64,000 nucleotides of DNA, from the NCBI GenBank assembly GCA_019055375.1, contig JAHQIW010000376.1, positions 1-64,000 on the forward strand, written 5' to 3'. The position numbers were made by a program, and so were the translations under genes. The notes beneath the pieces are model-generated. The model saw only the letters and a list, made by a program, of their open reading frames with translations, was not told where the DNA came from and did not search any database. Shown here one piece after another: positions 21,387-33,115 of the stretch. Source of the stretch: Parelaphostrongylus tenuis. Lineage: Eukaryota > Nematoda > Chromadorea > Rhabditida > Metastrongylidae. The first letter of the stretch is position 1. Every line of letters starts with the position of its first letter.

Positions 21387-22800
21387 GTCTCTAATTGAGC
21401 AGGATGTTTGATAAACGCCTTCAATTTTTCGCAATTATCCCAATTAAGGAAAAGAGGCTTGTATTGTTGTAGATTTCGTATAATGAAGCTTGATTTTATT
21501 TGTGCAAAAATCACAATTTCCTCACTGGCTTAGCCTGTTGCTGCAAATGTTCTGAAAAGATCATCTAAAAATTATGAAGCGCTGTTCATTTATATCGGCC
21601 ATCGGTTTAATTCCTTCAACGCCGCAGCTCATCATGGTGTTCCGAAATTTTTCGCCTCTTGAAATGAATAAAAAAAAGTGCATTCACGCAAAAGTTTTCG
21701 GTATGTTCGCAACTCAATGACAGCTTTTTCAGTTTCTATAGATCTGTGCAGCATGAGATCGATTGGTCTTCGAGTTATGAATAGCTCTGTAGAAGCCCTT
21801 GGTCTTCAATGTATTGAAAATTATTTTGGAGAACATTTCGTTTGCTGGGCTAGTAAAACCTAATAAATTTTAGTTTATCATTTCCGCAAGTGACATTTTC
21901 AAAGCACCGTCAGCGTTATAGAATCATGGACTCCGTTATAAGCTTTTTTGAAATCAACATCGGATGGAGCCGAATAAGCTATTCCGTGTTGCAGCAGTTC
22001 CGCGTTCTAGAGATTCGCGTTGTTTTGGCCGAATTGCCAAGCGATAACAGTTTCATTACAGCATGTTTTCCTTACTCTAAATACAACACTGTGAGAATTC
22101 GCCAAATCACCTTACGAAACTATTACATCAAAGATTATATGAACATGACTATCAGACCTCTTGAAAGGCTTGAAACATTCTCTTAGACTACATTGAAACT
22201 TCAAGCAAGGTCTCGCAATAATCGATCGGAATGTATAGTTACACATGCTTCCGTAACAACCATAAGCATAGATATTCGTTACCGAAAACCTTGCTGAGGA
22301 AGAGTGTTCGTTTTTGTCAATACGTATTTGTGTTCACAAATTTTCTTCCGAAGATGCAACTGTAATTTGGCATTTTATCGACTGTAGACATTTCAGCTTT
22401 GAACTGTCGTGATTCTATGCCACAGCATTAGAAATGAGAAGGCGGGAATAGAAAATCAAGCCACCTATTCAAGGAGTTGGTGCACCAGCTAAAATTTCTG
22501 TGTAAGTGGTCTCTTTCACTCAAGCCATTGTCACTTAACATTAGGCATGCATTTCTCTTCATTGCGCCATTCTTTTGTGTTGAAATAAAGAATCAGTCAC
22601 AAAACGTGCCTCGGATGAACCCTGAAACAAGCAAGTTAATATCTATGTACCCCTGGAGCTCTTGAAAAGTCAAGCAGCTGCCACGAAATCGTCATTCACC
22701 TAATAGCGGTGTAAATTCGTTATTGTCTCATGAAGAATCTAATGCAATCGAAAGAAAATTCGTCTTTGGTGAATTTGCAATATTCCTAGATATTTAGAGT
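21387..22800. other. Non-coding part of left arm, upstream of the gene copy
   Basis: No preserved frame is shared with the mirror interval 42360-43765. From about 22380 it is homologous to the upstream region of the 9.7 kb gene, including the aatgagaaggcgggaa block. Confidence 0.5.
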
Positions 22801-22827
22801 TCAGAAAAGAACCTTTTTACAAGCATA

Positions 22828-24322
22828 ATGAAACGTGTGACCAATCGTATTATTTCGCTGGTAGCCACAATCTCGACAGTGCTTGGATGTGGAGTGATGC
22901 CTAGAGGTCAAGGTAACGAGCAGAGGACTGCTATGGTACCACAAAAATTTTCAGTGTTAAATAGATGAAATTGATTATATCAAATACTTCATTAGTACTA
23001 AGAAAATATTGTGATCTGGCAATTTGTGAGAGTGATATTGAATTTCGAATAAGAGATGAAGTGATCTCAAAATATTAATCATGATTTTTTTTAGAAGTTA
23101 TTTGCTATAAAACGACGATCTTTCGCTGCAGTGAGCACTAGAAACTTCACCGTCACTAGTTTCACTTTGCCAGTTGCCATGGTTTATTCTGATGCAGTTG
23201 ATGTCCGAGCTCAGGTCCCTGATATTGCAGCTAACGCCGCACGAGCAACGGGATTTGCTCAACGCCTTATAGTACAAACTGTGAGTTTAAACCTTCTAGG
23301 TTTCAAGTTTATCTCGCACAAATTCTAGAAAGCGTAGAAATCACCTCGAATTTCGTAAGCAATCGTCAGCTTCCTACTGCTTACTAGATTTTCATGGGCT
23401 CGCATGATGTTTTTGAAAAGCAGTTTCGAATAAATTCTTCAAATCAACAAAGAAGTTTACTTTTCAGGTCTTTGACGTTCTCGCAAGCCAAGCTTGTAAT
23501 GCCCTTCTACCTGATGCAGTCATATCGGGCATATTGAGCCAACTTGAAGTCAATGTCAGATACGCCCCATGAGTTGCCAGAAAGTTGTCTTTAATCTAAT
23601 GGATATGCGTGAGTATTCAATGAAGAACATCCATCTGAGTGACTGCAAGTAGAATTATGAAAGGCACTGAAAGAAAGCCGAAGGGGTTAGTTAACGTCCA
23701 AAAGAAAAAACAAGCGCTTCTTTGGAAATTTGCCGAAACATGTCCTAAAATGGGAGGACGGTTATCATAATGACGTCAAAATAATAATATTTGAGACTAA
23801 TTTTTTCAACAAGTTTCGCAAAATTTTTTTGCAAATGATGATAGCATTCAATGTGTTAGGTGCCGGTTTGAAAAGTTCTGAAAAGATAGAAGAAAATTAG
23901 TGCTCAAAGCTATCTAGGCCTTTCAATTTTCTATTGTAATGGAAGAACGTGTCTTCCTAGCATTCACACTGCCTTGTGGAGGAGGATATGATCGATAAAT
24001 GCATTATCGTCGGAACACTGTAACGCGAATTTGCCCTCAAAAGGGCACAGCACGACAAAGGATGATGTGTAGTCGAGTGATGCTTGGAGCTGTTCCCGAA
24101 ACACATTTGACAATTTCAGGAACTCTCTCGGTTAGATTTCACTTTTCTTTTGTTCAAATTCGTCTTGAGAAGAAAGATTCTGTGTAGACCAGCGACATCA
24201 TCATGGCAAACTGGTCGAGGACAATGTGGCAAAGTGTAGTGTATAGAGCGATTCGAATGCTGGCATTGGGTCCATTTGGATCGAACTTCGTCTCAGCATC
24301 GGCCACTGTTGGCGGAAGCTGA
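22828..24322 (+). pseudogene. Broken paralogue of the 9.7 kb secreted-protein gene (left arm)
   Basis: Exons correspond to 22828-22912, 23132-23280, 23468-about 23608, about 23970-24129 and 24188-24322. Exons 1 and 2 are intact (signal peptide ending in STVLGCGVMPRGQ, then FTLPVAMVYSDA and RLIVQT). Exon 3 has lost one C after RYA, producing an early stop; the right-arm copy retains the base. The acceptor before exon 4 reads ttgtgg where the right-arm copy has ttgcag. Exon 4 also has a base lost after CIIVG. The last exon is intact (IIMANWSRTMW to ATVGGS). Upstream promoter sequence and AATAAA are present. Three independent lesions make it a pseudogene; it could still be transcribed. Confidence 0.88.
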
Positions 24323-25185
24323 ATTCGATCCGCAGTTTTTTTGAGACAAAAATTCTCATTTATTCGATGCTTGTCGTTGTATTACAGCAAAAATAAACTG
24401 ACAAATAACATAAGTGTTGGATAGTCAGAGTAACGCAGTAATCGCACTGACCTATATAATGTAACGTTTTCAGACTTCCAAACGAAATTCAAAGCTTTAG
24501 CTAGCTGCTCTTGCGCGCACGAAAATAAATATATCGGCGTTGACCTTATAGCGTTGAGGATGGATCATCTTCAACTTATGTATTCCGTCATTCAAATCTT
24601 GAGTGCCATGAAGCTGTACGGAATTTCTCTTGTGAGTTAAAGTCTCATATCCACTATGAAGATCAGTAAACAAAAGTAAAACTGGAGGAAGATCAAATCA
24701 TTTAGAATGCCGACAATCATATTCAGCACCGAACATGTTAGTGAAGAACTTTAAAGTAACGGATGAAAACCTGATTTTCTGAGGCATTCTAAATTTTTCC
24801 ATCTAAACCCTTCAAATCTCGGGAGTGGTAGTGGTGCTTGTTATAGAATGATGAGTCTTTTCAAACTACGCAATTATGTAGTTGCGGCAAAGCCGGTTAG
24901 GTTATAAGGGTTATTCTCTTACAGGTGGTCTGTTCAGCAAACAGAGCTCTTTTCCTACAGTCTTTTATGCAGCCGGTAGTTTGAAGAATGAAAGTATTTA
25001 GCGGAGCCGACTACGTGGAAGTGTCACATTTGATATAGTCATGTCAAGACAAAAACTATTTTCAATAAATCACATTTATCAATCTCGTGCATTAGCCAAA
25101 TCATAAATATAATTATTACTGATCGCTGTTGCTAGGGTTCAAAATAAGTTGATCTTGCAATCTTTTATTATAATTGTGTTAGAGG

Positions 25186-25485
25186 AATAGAGGATAAAGC
25201 TCTCGGCGTTAATCAATCACTGAGGAAGGTGCCATGCATTCGTTTTCAAATTTAAACATCGTTTGAGCTGATTCAATGCATATGTGGCCTTTACAATGTT
25301 TCGCGGTGGCCTCGCGCTCTATCGGGTCAGTGCTGCTTATCCTCTCAGACAAGTATAGCACTAGTTCGATACTAATTTACCGACCGCGCAGGGATGGATA
25401 GTTTGCTGAGCCATGAGCGCGAGATCGCGCCATCAACTTTTTTTACGACGCAGCGCACCTCTTACCAGTGCGCCACATGCGCTCT
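25186..25485 (-). mobile_element. tRNA-derived SINE in left arm
   Basis: On the minus strand it reads tggcgcactggtaagaggtg (A box), a degraded B box (gcgcgatctcgcgctca), then the same body as the SINE at 14783 (ggataagcagcactgac) and a tail agctttatcctc. It has an exact positional partner in the right arm at 39405-39705, so it was in place before the inverted duplication. Confidence 0.85.
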
Positions 25486-26610
25486 CTTTTCTGGCTGACA
25501 ATAATGCTGACTCCAAGGAAATATTGCCTGGAGATAACAAATCATTGTCAACGGATGATTAGCGCGTCGCATACGCTCCGTCCTTATATGAGAACACCCG
25601 TCGAATGAGGAACATCGTTCGACCGGTGTCTCACCGAACCACATTCGACTCGAGCGACAGCGAACACGTAGATCCACAGCGAGGGCGAACGACTGTAGGT
25701 AGCGGACTCGGATCGTTGTTTCTGCATAAGACGAAGACGAAGACGTCAAAACGTTAGCTGAACAAATGATGTATATCAGCCTCGCGTATCAACCTTTTCT
25801 AGTCGGCCGTTGATGGGAAGAACTGTCACTCTCCTCGCTCACGCAGTAGTTGCGGGAACGACATTGCACATGGAGCACATAATTTGTTGTAGCTTCGTAA
25901 TGATTCATATTTTTGTCTTTTCTGTCTTCAATGGAGGAGATGTGGCTAGTCAATGGTGGAACATGACGGAGGAGACTTCATAAGAATATAGTTGAAGCAT
26001 GCCAAAAATCAAAAGCAATGCATCGTTTTTTCAAAAATAACAGCACATTGCATTGCCTTGTCACTCCAGCGATAATTTGGAATAACTTTTCATCTTTCAA
26101 AGCTTTGAGTGTTAAAACTTTTATAGATTTGTTGAAGAGTCTTTGTTATATCGTTTTATGAATAATAATTTCTCATATATCCACGTGTACACAACAGTAA
26201 ACAATATTTAATTGTGCAACCAGGAAGTGATACCATTTCGTCCTCTAAAACCCCAAGTTTTTGAAGGGAAAGCCAAATTCTTACGAAAAATCGTACTTCA
26301 AATTGTTTCTGAGGGTTTCTGTGTTATTATACTTGATTTGTTCATATTTTGACCATAGTCATCTTTTGTATCTTAACTGTTGTCAGCATTTGTTCACTTT
26401 TATTTGCCACACTCGAATAAATAGTTTGACAATCTACTATATCATCATTCAGCACCTCTGAAATCAAATAGCATAAATATTTTAAGTTGATATCCTCTAA
26501 TTCTATACATTAGCCTAAAGGCTGAGGTTGTGAATAATTTATCAGGTCTTGAACTAAGCTTCCGAACTTAGTCCAAAACTTGAAAAGTTATTTTTAGGTA
26601 ATCGAATGCA

Positions 26611-26959
26611 TCAAATAAAATTAAATAAAGTATTCTCTGTCTGTCTATATGCAATTCTGCCATTCTGCTCGTTTGAACATTGGAAATTATTGGTCAAATC
26701 ACTGGTTGACAAAGTCGGATCTTCTTCGATCGCCTCAATGATTGCTTCTCGATTAATTTCACGCGATCTTCCGGATCTTGATTGATCGGTCAGATCAGTA
26801 TTCCACTGCAAATTTTGTAAGCCATTCGTGCGCCGCAGTTCTAATAACAACTTGGCGGCCTTTTGCACGATTGATGTTGTTAAATGCAACTTGAAAATTA
26901 CGCCCCAATTGGAACTCTTAAAGCGGTAAGTTGTGAATGATTTCCCATAACTGCTCCAT
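26611..26959 (-). pseudogene. mariner transposase N-terminal remnant (left arm)
   Basis: Starting at the ATG at 26959 the frame gives MEQLWEIIHN, a stop where the partner has Tyr, EFQLG, then in a shifted frame SREINREAIIEAIEEDPTLS. This is the helix-turn-helix region of a mariner transposase. The sequence ends soon after the first DNA-binding domain; the catalytic domain is absent. The mirror copy is at 37931-38255. Confidence 0.78.
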
Positions 26960-27129
26960 TGTTGGACAAGTATATGCAGAATACACCAAACGATACGCAA
27001 GAAAATTCTGCACGAGATAGGTAAAAGAAAAATTTGTTTTTGTGGGAAAATTCTTATTTTCCGGGTCAAGTTTGGAAACTTAGTCGGGGACCTAATAAGA
27101 TAATGGATGTTTCTCACCAACGGTGATGC

Positions 27130-28640
27130 TCATTGCTTGCAATGCTATATCGTCGACTGATTTCGTCTTAAAAAATTAGTGCAGCTCACAACCTGGAACC
27201 TTTTTAGAATCATAGAACAAATTCTTATTGTTCTGAGGAATGTAGGCATTTTTGTTATCTACTTTTATATGATGAGAACATTACTTTTTCAGAGCATATT
27301 AAAATTCTTTTTACTAAGAAAGGTGTTGAGAAATTCTTTAGTAATATTTTCAGTAGAAAGTGAAACGTTTTGTTTTTGTGAGTAAAAAGTGGTTTCAGGT
27401 CGTTTCATAAACCAAACCAAGTGTTGCGGCAATTTTAAAGCCATCAAATGACTATACAAATATGAACTAAAGAGAGAAAAACAAATGTTGTATTATAGAA
27501 CAGTCGAAACAGTACTTGTCTTGTGAAGGATGTGGCTTTCTCGTTGAAACATTCAAGATTTTGCAACATATGGGCTTTCTTCAGCTAAAATCATCCGAAT
27601 AGAAGCAATTTTAGCGATATTCCATCATTTCATGACAATAATGCTTTCTCAGAACCTTAGAATACTAAAAAAGACTTTCCTGATTTCATTGCGAGTTGCG
27701 TTATAATCACCCCATGTAAGTTAAATTCATCCGAAATTGCCGTGACCGAGAATCGACCGCTCATTTCTAGTAAAATGATTCATACTTTTAGATTCGACTG
27801 GTGTAAATGCCGTAAAAGACCTCATGAAATGCTCGAAACATGTTAATTTTGTTCACATTCGAGTTAATCGAATTTCACTTACTAAATAAAGCAATTCTTG
27901 GTGGTTTAAACGGTATTTTGTTTTTAGAATGCTTCTTAGAGCGCCTTAACAGTCGAAAGAAAATTATGTTTCGTGCTCGGTGAGCACTTCATGCCTGCTA
28001 GGACGTGCGTACTAGATATATTATCAATCCGCGGCACGAATTACATCTGGATTTCTTTACGAAAGTCAGGATTGCCTGTGATACCTCGAAATCCCCTCCA
28101 CACAATCACGGGCTTTCTTTTGGAGAAAAGGGGCCAGAAAACCGTTCTTTCATCCAAAAGTGAGTTGAAAAAAATTATTCCAGTCCACGACTGTGCTGTG
28201 GTTCCTGACGAGATTTTTCTTGCACTATGTCATCGACATTGTGCCTTCTTCCAACTGTGAAAGAAGTGAAGAGCAGTGGCGAAGGCAAGAGGAGTGTTCT
28301 CGAACCAATTTCTGACTTTAATATTGATCCTATCGCGAAATTTGCTCTTGTAACTCCGCCGAACAATTTGTAGATAGAAATATAACTCAATCACATGTCT
28401 TTTTTTCACGGAAGTTTGGATTATAATGCGCAATATTATTCTGAAAGCATGGCGGCTCCTTTTTGATAGTTGGCGAACCAAAAATACTCATATATCAGTG
28501 AATTCAATGAGAAGCAGAAGGCAGTTGAAAGGCATTTGACGTGCAATGACTTACTCAATGTGGCGAATGTTGAGATGGCTCATTGTGGTGCTGCCAATAA
28601 TGCGAAATCCCATCCACTTACCAGTATTGCGTGGTGGCCA
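27130..28640. other. Left-arm non-coding DNA
   Basis: This is mirrored in the right arm (36993-37760 and 29920-30651) but no frame is conserved between the arms, so I do not call genes here. A piece of the dispersed motif (gcgccttaacagtcgaaagaaaa) is at about 27940. Confidence 0.5.
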
Positions 28641-29241
28641 CTGTTACACCACGCGACACCTAATTTTCTCTTAGCTGCTACAGCTCACTAATAAGTCGTT
28701 TTGAAAAACAAAACGCATCACTGGAATTGGCAGAATTTAGACTATCGAATGGTTACTAAAATTCCAAGGGACTGTTGTGTCCAGCGAATGTAGCGCTGAA
28801 ACGTCTTAAATATGAAGCATAGTTTCGTTTTGACTGCTACAGCACATTAAAAAATTTTTATCAGAAATCAAATATATCGTTAAGATCGCCTAATTTTGAG
28901 CTACCGATTAAGTTACAGAACAACTTGGAGAATTTGAGAAAACACCCTGCTTTCAAAGGGGTGCTCATAGAAGCAATAATTCACAGGAGTGATTATCTAT
29001 TAACATCGGCATAGTTTGAATAAATGAGTATCTTCTTCTATTTAGCCGCTCCGAGTTGTTAATGATATTATTTACTGAATATCAGCTGGTATTCAAGCAA
29101 TAATTTAGGATGTGCGAAACCAGATCTTCTTTTGATCTTACGGAACTTCAGAAAGTCTTTCGTAGAAAACAAATGTACTGCTGAGATTGGTAAGATTTGT
29201 CCTATTTAATGATTAAGATCTGGTGCAAATATACTGTTGAA

Positions 29242-29364
29242 ATATCAAAAGATCGACTGTTTTTGAAACCCCCAAAAACATTCAATATAATTCCAAAAAA
29301 AAGCTATTTTTGGAATTATATTGAATGTTTTTGGGGGTTTCAAAAACAGTCGATCTTTTGATAT
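29242..29364. repeat. Perfect 58-base inverted repeat at the hinge of the large inverted duplication
   Basis: 29242-29299 is the exact reverse complement of 29307-29364, separated by seven bases. The right half is the start of the retrozyme array, the left half an isolated stub of the same unit in the opposite direction. It could extrude as a cruciform. Confidence 0.93.
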
Positions 29365-29487
29365 AGTTTTGATCTAACAGCAAAAATCTATCGACTGAGA
29401 GGTGGTGATGGTACAGTGTCATAGTACACTGTGCCATCACCACATACGCCACCTCCTTGCTTCAATGCAGGGCTGAATGTGGGGCGG

Positions 29488-29535
29488 GGGTCACTGATGA
29501 GGAGGACGAACCTCCGAAACACCGGTGTATGACCC
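29488..29535 (+). ncRNA. Type I hammerhead ribozyme, unit 1 (complete core)
   Basis: Helix I: gggtca (29488-29493) pairs with tgaccc (29530-29535), six perfect pairs. Core ctgatga at 29494-29500. Helix II: ggagg/cctcc (29501-29505, 29511-29515) with loop acgaa. Core gaaa at 29516-29519. Helix III: acac/gtgt around a two-base loop (29519-29528). The cleavage triplet is GTA, so the cut falls after A29529. Every invariant base is present. Confidence 0.9.
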
Positions 29536-29758
29536 TGGGCTACCAACCCCCTTTTTTGAGCTTAAATCATTCTTTTTTTTTGGAATTATATTGAATGTTT
29601 TTGGGGGTTTCAAAAACAGTCGATCTTTTGATATAGTTTTGATCTAACAGCAAAAATCTATCGACTGAGAGGTGGTGATGGTACAGTGTCATAGTACACT
29701 GTGCCATCACCACATACGCCACCCTCCTTGCTTCAATGCAGGGCTGAATGTGGGGCGG

Positions 29759-29806
29759 GGGTCACTGATGAGGAGGACGAACCTCCGAAACACCGGTGTA
29801 TGACCC
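29759..29806 (+). ncRNA. Type I hammerhead ribozyme, unit 2 (complete core)
   Basis: Identical to the unit 1 ribozyme: helix I 29759-29764 with 29801-29806, core ctgatga 29765-29771, helix II 29772-29776 with 29782-29786, gaaa 29787-29790, short helix III ending at 29799 and predicted cleavage after A29800. The distance between the two cut sites is 271 bases. Confidence 0.9.
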
Positions 29807-31726
29807 TGGGCTTACCAACCCCCTTTTTTGAGCTTAAATCATTCTTTTTTTTTGGAATTATATTGAATGTTTTTGGGGGTTTCAAAAACAGTCGATCTTT
29901 TGATACTGTTATGTGGGTTTGACTTCGCATTATGGCACCACCCCAACGAGCCACCTCAACATTCGCCACATTGAGTGAGTCACTGCACATGTACTGCCTT
30001 TCAACCTTCTTCTGCTTCTCATCGAGTTCACTTAATCATGGGCATTTTTGCCTCGTCAACCACCGAAAAGGAGTTGCCGTGCTCTCGTATAGTAATACTG
30101 CGTATCACAGTTCAAACTTCTGTCCAAAAAAAAAGACATCTGATTAAGTATCATTTCTAGTTACAAATTGTTCGGCGAAGTTACAAGTACAAATGTCGCG
30201 ATAGGATCAATATTGAATTTAGAAATCGGTTCGAGAACACTTCTCTTCAGTTCGCTACTGTTCGTCAAGAACCACAGCACAGTCGTGAACTGAAATAATT
30301 TTTTTCAAATCACTTTTGGTTGCAATAAAAATTTTCTGGCCTCCTGGAAAGTGATCTTTATTTAAGTATGAGCTTGTCAATCTCTGAAACACAATTAGTC
30401 ATTTTCAACAAATCTTTTTTCAATCCTGATTTTCGTAAAGAAATTCATATGTGATTCGTGCCTAAGATTGATAATACATGTAGTACACAAATCCTAACAG
30501 GCAAGAAGTGCTCACCGAGCACGAAACATAATTTTCTTTCTGCTGTTAAAACGCTCTAAGAAGTATTTCAAAAGCAAATATATCGTTGAAACCACCAAGG
30601 GTTGCTCTATGTAATAACTACAATTCGATCATCTCAAATGTGAACAAAATTTCATTCCGACTGTCATAGCGCCTAAACAAGGCATTTAAGAAATAAAAAT
30701 ACCTTTCAATTTTACTTGATTTGAGCTATCGATTTGAGCTATCAAATGACTATCGAAATGTTTTACAAAAACAAAAATACATTTTCACCGATGGGCTCAA
30801 ACACGGTGGAGATAACGGAAAAGTACCGAGCTATTTGACAATTCATATTTAGCACTCATAAACTTTTCGTAAGGAATCGATGATCTGAGAGAAGTGGTCA
30901 TACTTTTGATTTATTATTAATAAAAAATCCATAATATATAAGGTTCTAAATGTACTATTTTTCGAACTACATCTGAATTGAGAGAAACCTTTGTGTTCCT
31001 CGACTTTTATATTGCAAGGGCAAGTGTCTTAATCAGCGTTTCGCGACATTTCTTAGAAAAGACGAAATTGCCAGGTGGCGTTCGAAACTTGTAGCTAAAT
31101 GTTCATAGACTTCTGTAGAAAACGACTGCCAGGAACAAATCAATTGATGGGATCATTAGTATCTAAGATGTAGATTGTGATTAACGGATCGCGCAAAAAA
31201 GTGCAGTATATTCTTTCAAAGTCTTGGGCGACTACTGTAATGAAATTTTCCGTTGCACAGCGATTTAATTATAATGTCAAGCAAATAAATATTCAGCTTT
31301 ATTTAACGTTCTAAAAACTCGTAGCAGGGCCGATTACCCCTCAACGCCGTAGGTGCTTACGATTTGTCATTCACAAAATAGACAAAGCAACTACATCAAT
31401 TTTTGAGTCGAAGAAATCTCGCTGCCATTTCGAAGATTAGTAAATATTTCGTCTTAGCATGGCACGTCACTTACTACAGTAATTCGATTGGCATAATGAA
31501 AGACATGGTTTTTATAGCCATCTATCAGGTATATTGAAATTTGAGCGTAAGTTATCCCAAGAAACACTTGTAATGAAAGGCATGATACTTCACAATACTA
31601 GCCACGAGCAATCGAGTGTAGAACACTGCCCGCAGGGCAATTTTATCACTTACTGGCGCGCGTAAAACCGTCGACGACTCCTCTGCGTAAGAGGGTCCTC
31701 GTCCGAGAGGGATGGCTTAGTCGAAA

Positions 31727-31786
31727 GGCACCGTGTAATTGACGAGGCAGCGAGCGCGAAAACGTGTATTGCACTGTGTAAGTGCC
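31727..31786 (+). ncRNA. Decayed PLE-type hammerhead with preserved helix I
   Basis: Outer helix I ggcac/gtgcc and inner helix I gtgtaa/ttgcac (one G-U) are intact. The core reads ttgacga (first C replaced), helix II is broken, the GAAA core is kept and the triplet is GTA. The flank ccacatgcatggctcag matches other PLE-type relics in the window. Probably inactive. Confidence 0.6.
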
Positions 31787-31847
31787 CACAACAAACCACA
31801 TGCATGGCTCAGAAATAAATATCAGATATATTGCTCAACAACACTAA

Positions 31848-32480
31848 TTAAAGAAGAGCCATCAGCGTGAACACATTTTTGCCATCTCTCAGGCAACAAA
31901 TCAATACCGTGCTCATAAACTCGTCATCCTTGTTTTCAGAGAAAATTGTCAGTCTTCGTCGCAAATGATTGATGTCTCGGAATCTCTTCTTGCACAGGAA
32001 GTGCTCCAACGACAGAAACAGGTGATAGTCAGATGGCGACAAGTTAAGACTGTATGGCCTACAATCCAGCAACTTCCAATACAGTTCGGTCAACTTCCTC
32101 TTTGTCAATCTGGCGACATTCAGCCTGTGTTGTCTTGAAGGAGGATGAGATTGCGGCGACGTCAAGGTGACAGGAGCCGATTGCAGCGGTCCAAGTGCTT
32201 ACATTAGCTCTTGGCGATGATCGTCTTTCTGGGTGGCAGAAAGTCCTGGAATCAGCGATGTCCGATGGCAAAGGATGATGAGCATAGCTTTTGGCGCAAA
32301 TCGATTTGTAAGTGGAGTTGGGGTTCTCCAGTAGCCTGGTGGCAACCATTGATTTGAGCGGCGTTCACTTCCAACAAAAAATCACTTTTCGTCGACGGTG
32401 GTCACCATGACCCAAAATGAAGTGCGAAGATGGCAACGGAGCAATCTCTTAGCGATTTTCTTGCGTGTAGTATTTTTACC
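31848..32480 (-). pseudogene. mariner transposase remnant (catalytic region)
   Basis: Reading leftwards, frames give the first catalytic motif VDEK with a stop in place of Trp, then QWLPPGYWRTPTPL. A frame jump is followed by LLQDNT (second catalytic Asp region), NVARLTKRKLTELYWKLLD, then YSLNLSPSDYHLFLSLEHFL with the third catalytic Asp, and a C-terminal end near 31848. It is the DDD catalytic domain of mariner, with stops and frameshifts. The N-terminal part is absent. The right part (32285-32480) is duplicated at 62710-62960. Confidence 0.85.
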
Positions 32481-32837
32481 TAGTTTCGATTAATATATCT
32501 GGTGCTTCTTATTCTAATGTTAGAAGCTATAAGAAGACCTAATAGCAATGTCGGAGACTCCTAAGGCTTCTGAAAAAGTCAACTAGCAGCTCAGAGGACG
32601 TCCCCCACTTATGAATGGTGAGTGCCAAACCCGTATTTACTTCTGAATGAGCTGGATTCAAAAATTGAAAAAATTTGCCTCTATTTGTGAAAATATTTCT
32701 CATTGATTGTTGATACCCAATATCTCTCAACATAAATGACTTCAATGCCGATGACGACTTCCCGCCAAACCGTTGACGGTTGGCTGTTGACAGGTCACGC
32801 GTTGTAGCGTAGAAAGAGTGGCGTGCAAAAACGGACG

Positions 32838-32906
32838 TGGGTAGCGCAACGGTTCAGCACACGCTCCCGGAAAGAGTGAGATCTGGGTCGAATCCCAGCT
32901 GACCCG
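32838..32906 (+). tRNA. tRNA-like sequence in the composite unit
   Basis: It has an A box (ggtagcgcaacggttcagc) and a strong T arm with B box (ctgggtcgaatcccag), and ends gctgaccc, which pairs imperfectly with gggtagc. The D and anticodon arms are short and irregular. It recurs with changes at 63265-63335. A SINE head or tRNA pseudogene is more likely than a working tRNA. Confidence 0.5.
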
Positions 32907-33039
32907 AACATTTTTCACACCACCCTGCATTATTGGGTATACCGTAAGATCATGCCACAGCACAAATTTCGAATGATTTCCAGGAGTAAAAAACGAACAT
33001 CCTGACAAACACGGGGGACCTCCGATCACATCCTTGGTG

Positions 33040-33115
33040 TTTTCGCTGCTAGACACAATGCCAACAGTGTTCGGATGGGGAGTGATACCTGCAGGGCGGA
33101 GCAATAAGCAGAAGG
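33040..33115 (+). pseudogene. Isolated exon-1 relic of the secreted-protein gene family
   Basis: The stretch gctagacacaatgccaacag, then gtgttcggatggggagtgat and acctgcagggcg, followed by agcaataagcaga, aligns with the end of exon 1 and the start of intron 1 of the 9.7 kb and 22.8 kb copies (GCGVMPAGQ, here FGWGVIPAGR). No later exon follows. The splice donor has been lost. Confidence 0.75.

Larger units (their letters stand above)
21380..29302 (+). repeat. Left arm of a large inverted duplication
   Basis: From 21380 the sequence is mirrored by the reverse complement of 43771 downwards. Matched points are 21380/43771, the gene starts 22828/42337, about 24570/40550, the SINEs, the mariner starts 26959/37931, 27840/36993, then after a jump 27850/30651 and 28499/30030. 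Left of 21380 the match stops abruptly. The arm contains a gene copy with promoter and polyA region, a SINE and a mariner scrap. The last gene exon differs at 8 of 135 bases between the arms (counted by eye). About 600 bases at 28640-29240 have no mirror partner. Confidence 0.9.
29307..29905 (+). mobile_element. Tandem hammerhead-ribozyme array, retrozyme-like (about 2.2 units)
   Basis: Units start at 29311, 29581 and 29853 (the last truncated at about 29905). Units 1 and 2 are 270 and 272 bases and differ, by eye, only by two single-base insertions in unit 2. Each unit contains atattgaatg, a long near-perfect hairpin (29402-29443 in unit 1, 18-base arms with one G-U pair) and a type I hammerhead ribozyme. 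Self-cleavage of a transcript after 29529 and 29800 would release a 271-base monomer, which could be ligated into a circle. Known metazoan retrozymes are tandem repeats of a few hundred bases with type I hammerheads and are thought to use Penelope-like machinery. The unit encodes no protein. The near identity of the units points to recent amplification or conversion. Confidence 0.85.

Noticed and set aside
27973..28260. 95-codon open frame in the left arm
   Set aside because: The mirror sequence at about 30240-30530 breaks the frame and no known domain is visible.
29701..30160. Open frames of 60-85 codons around the retrozyme array
   Set aside because: They run through a non-coding self-cleaving repeat and its flank, and the mirror arm does not preserve them.
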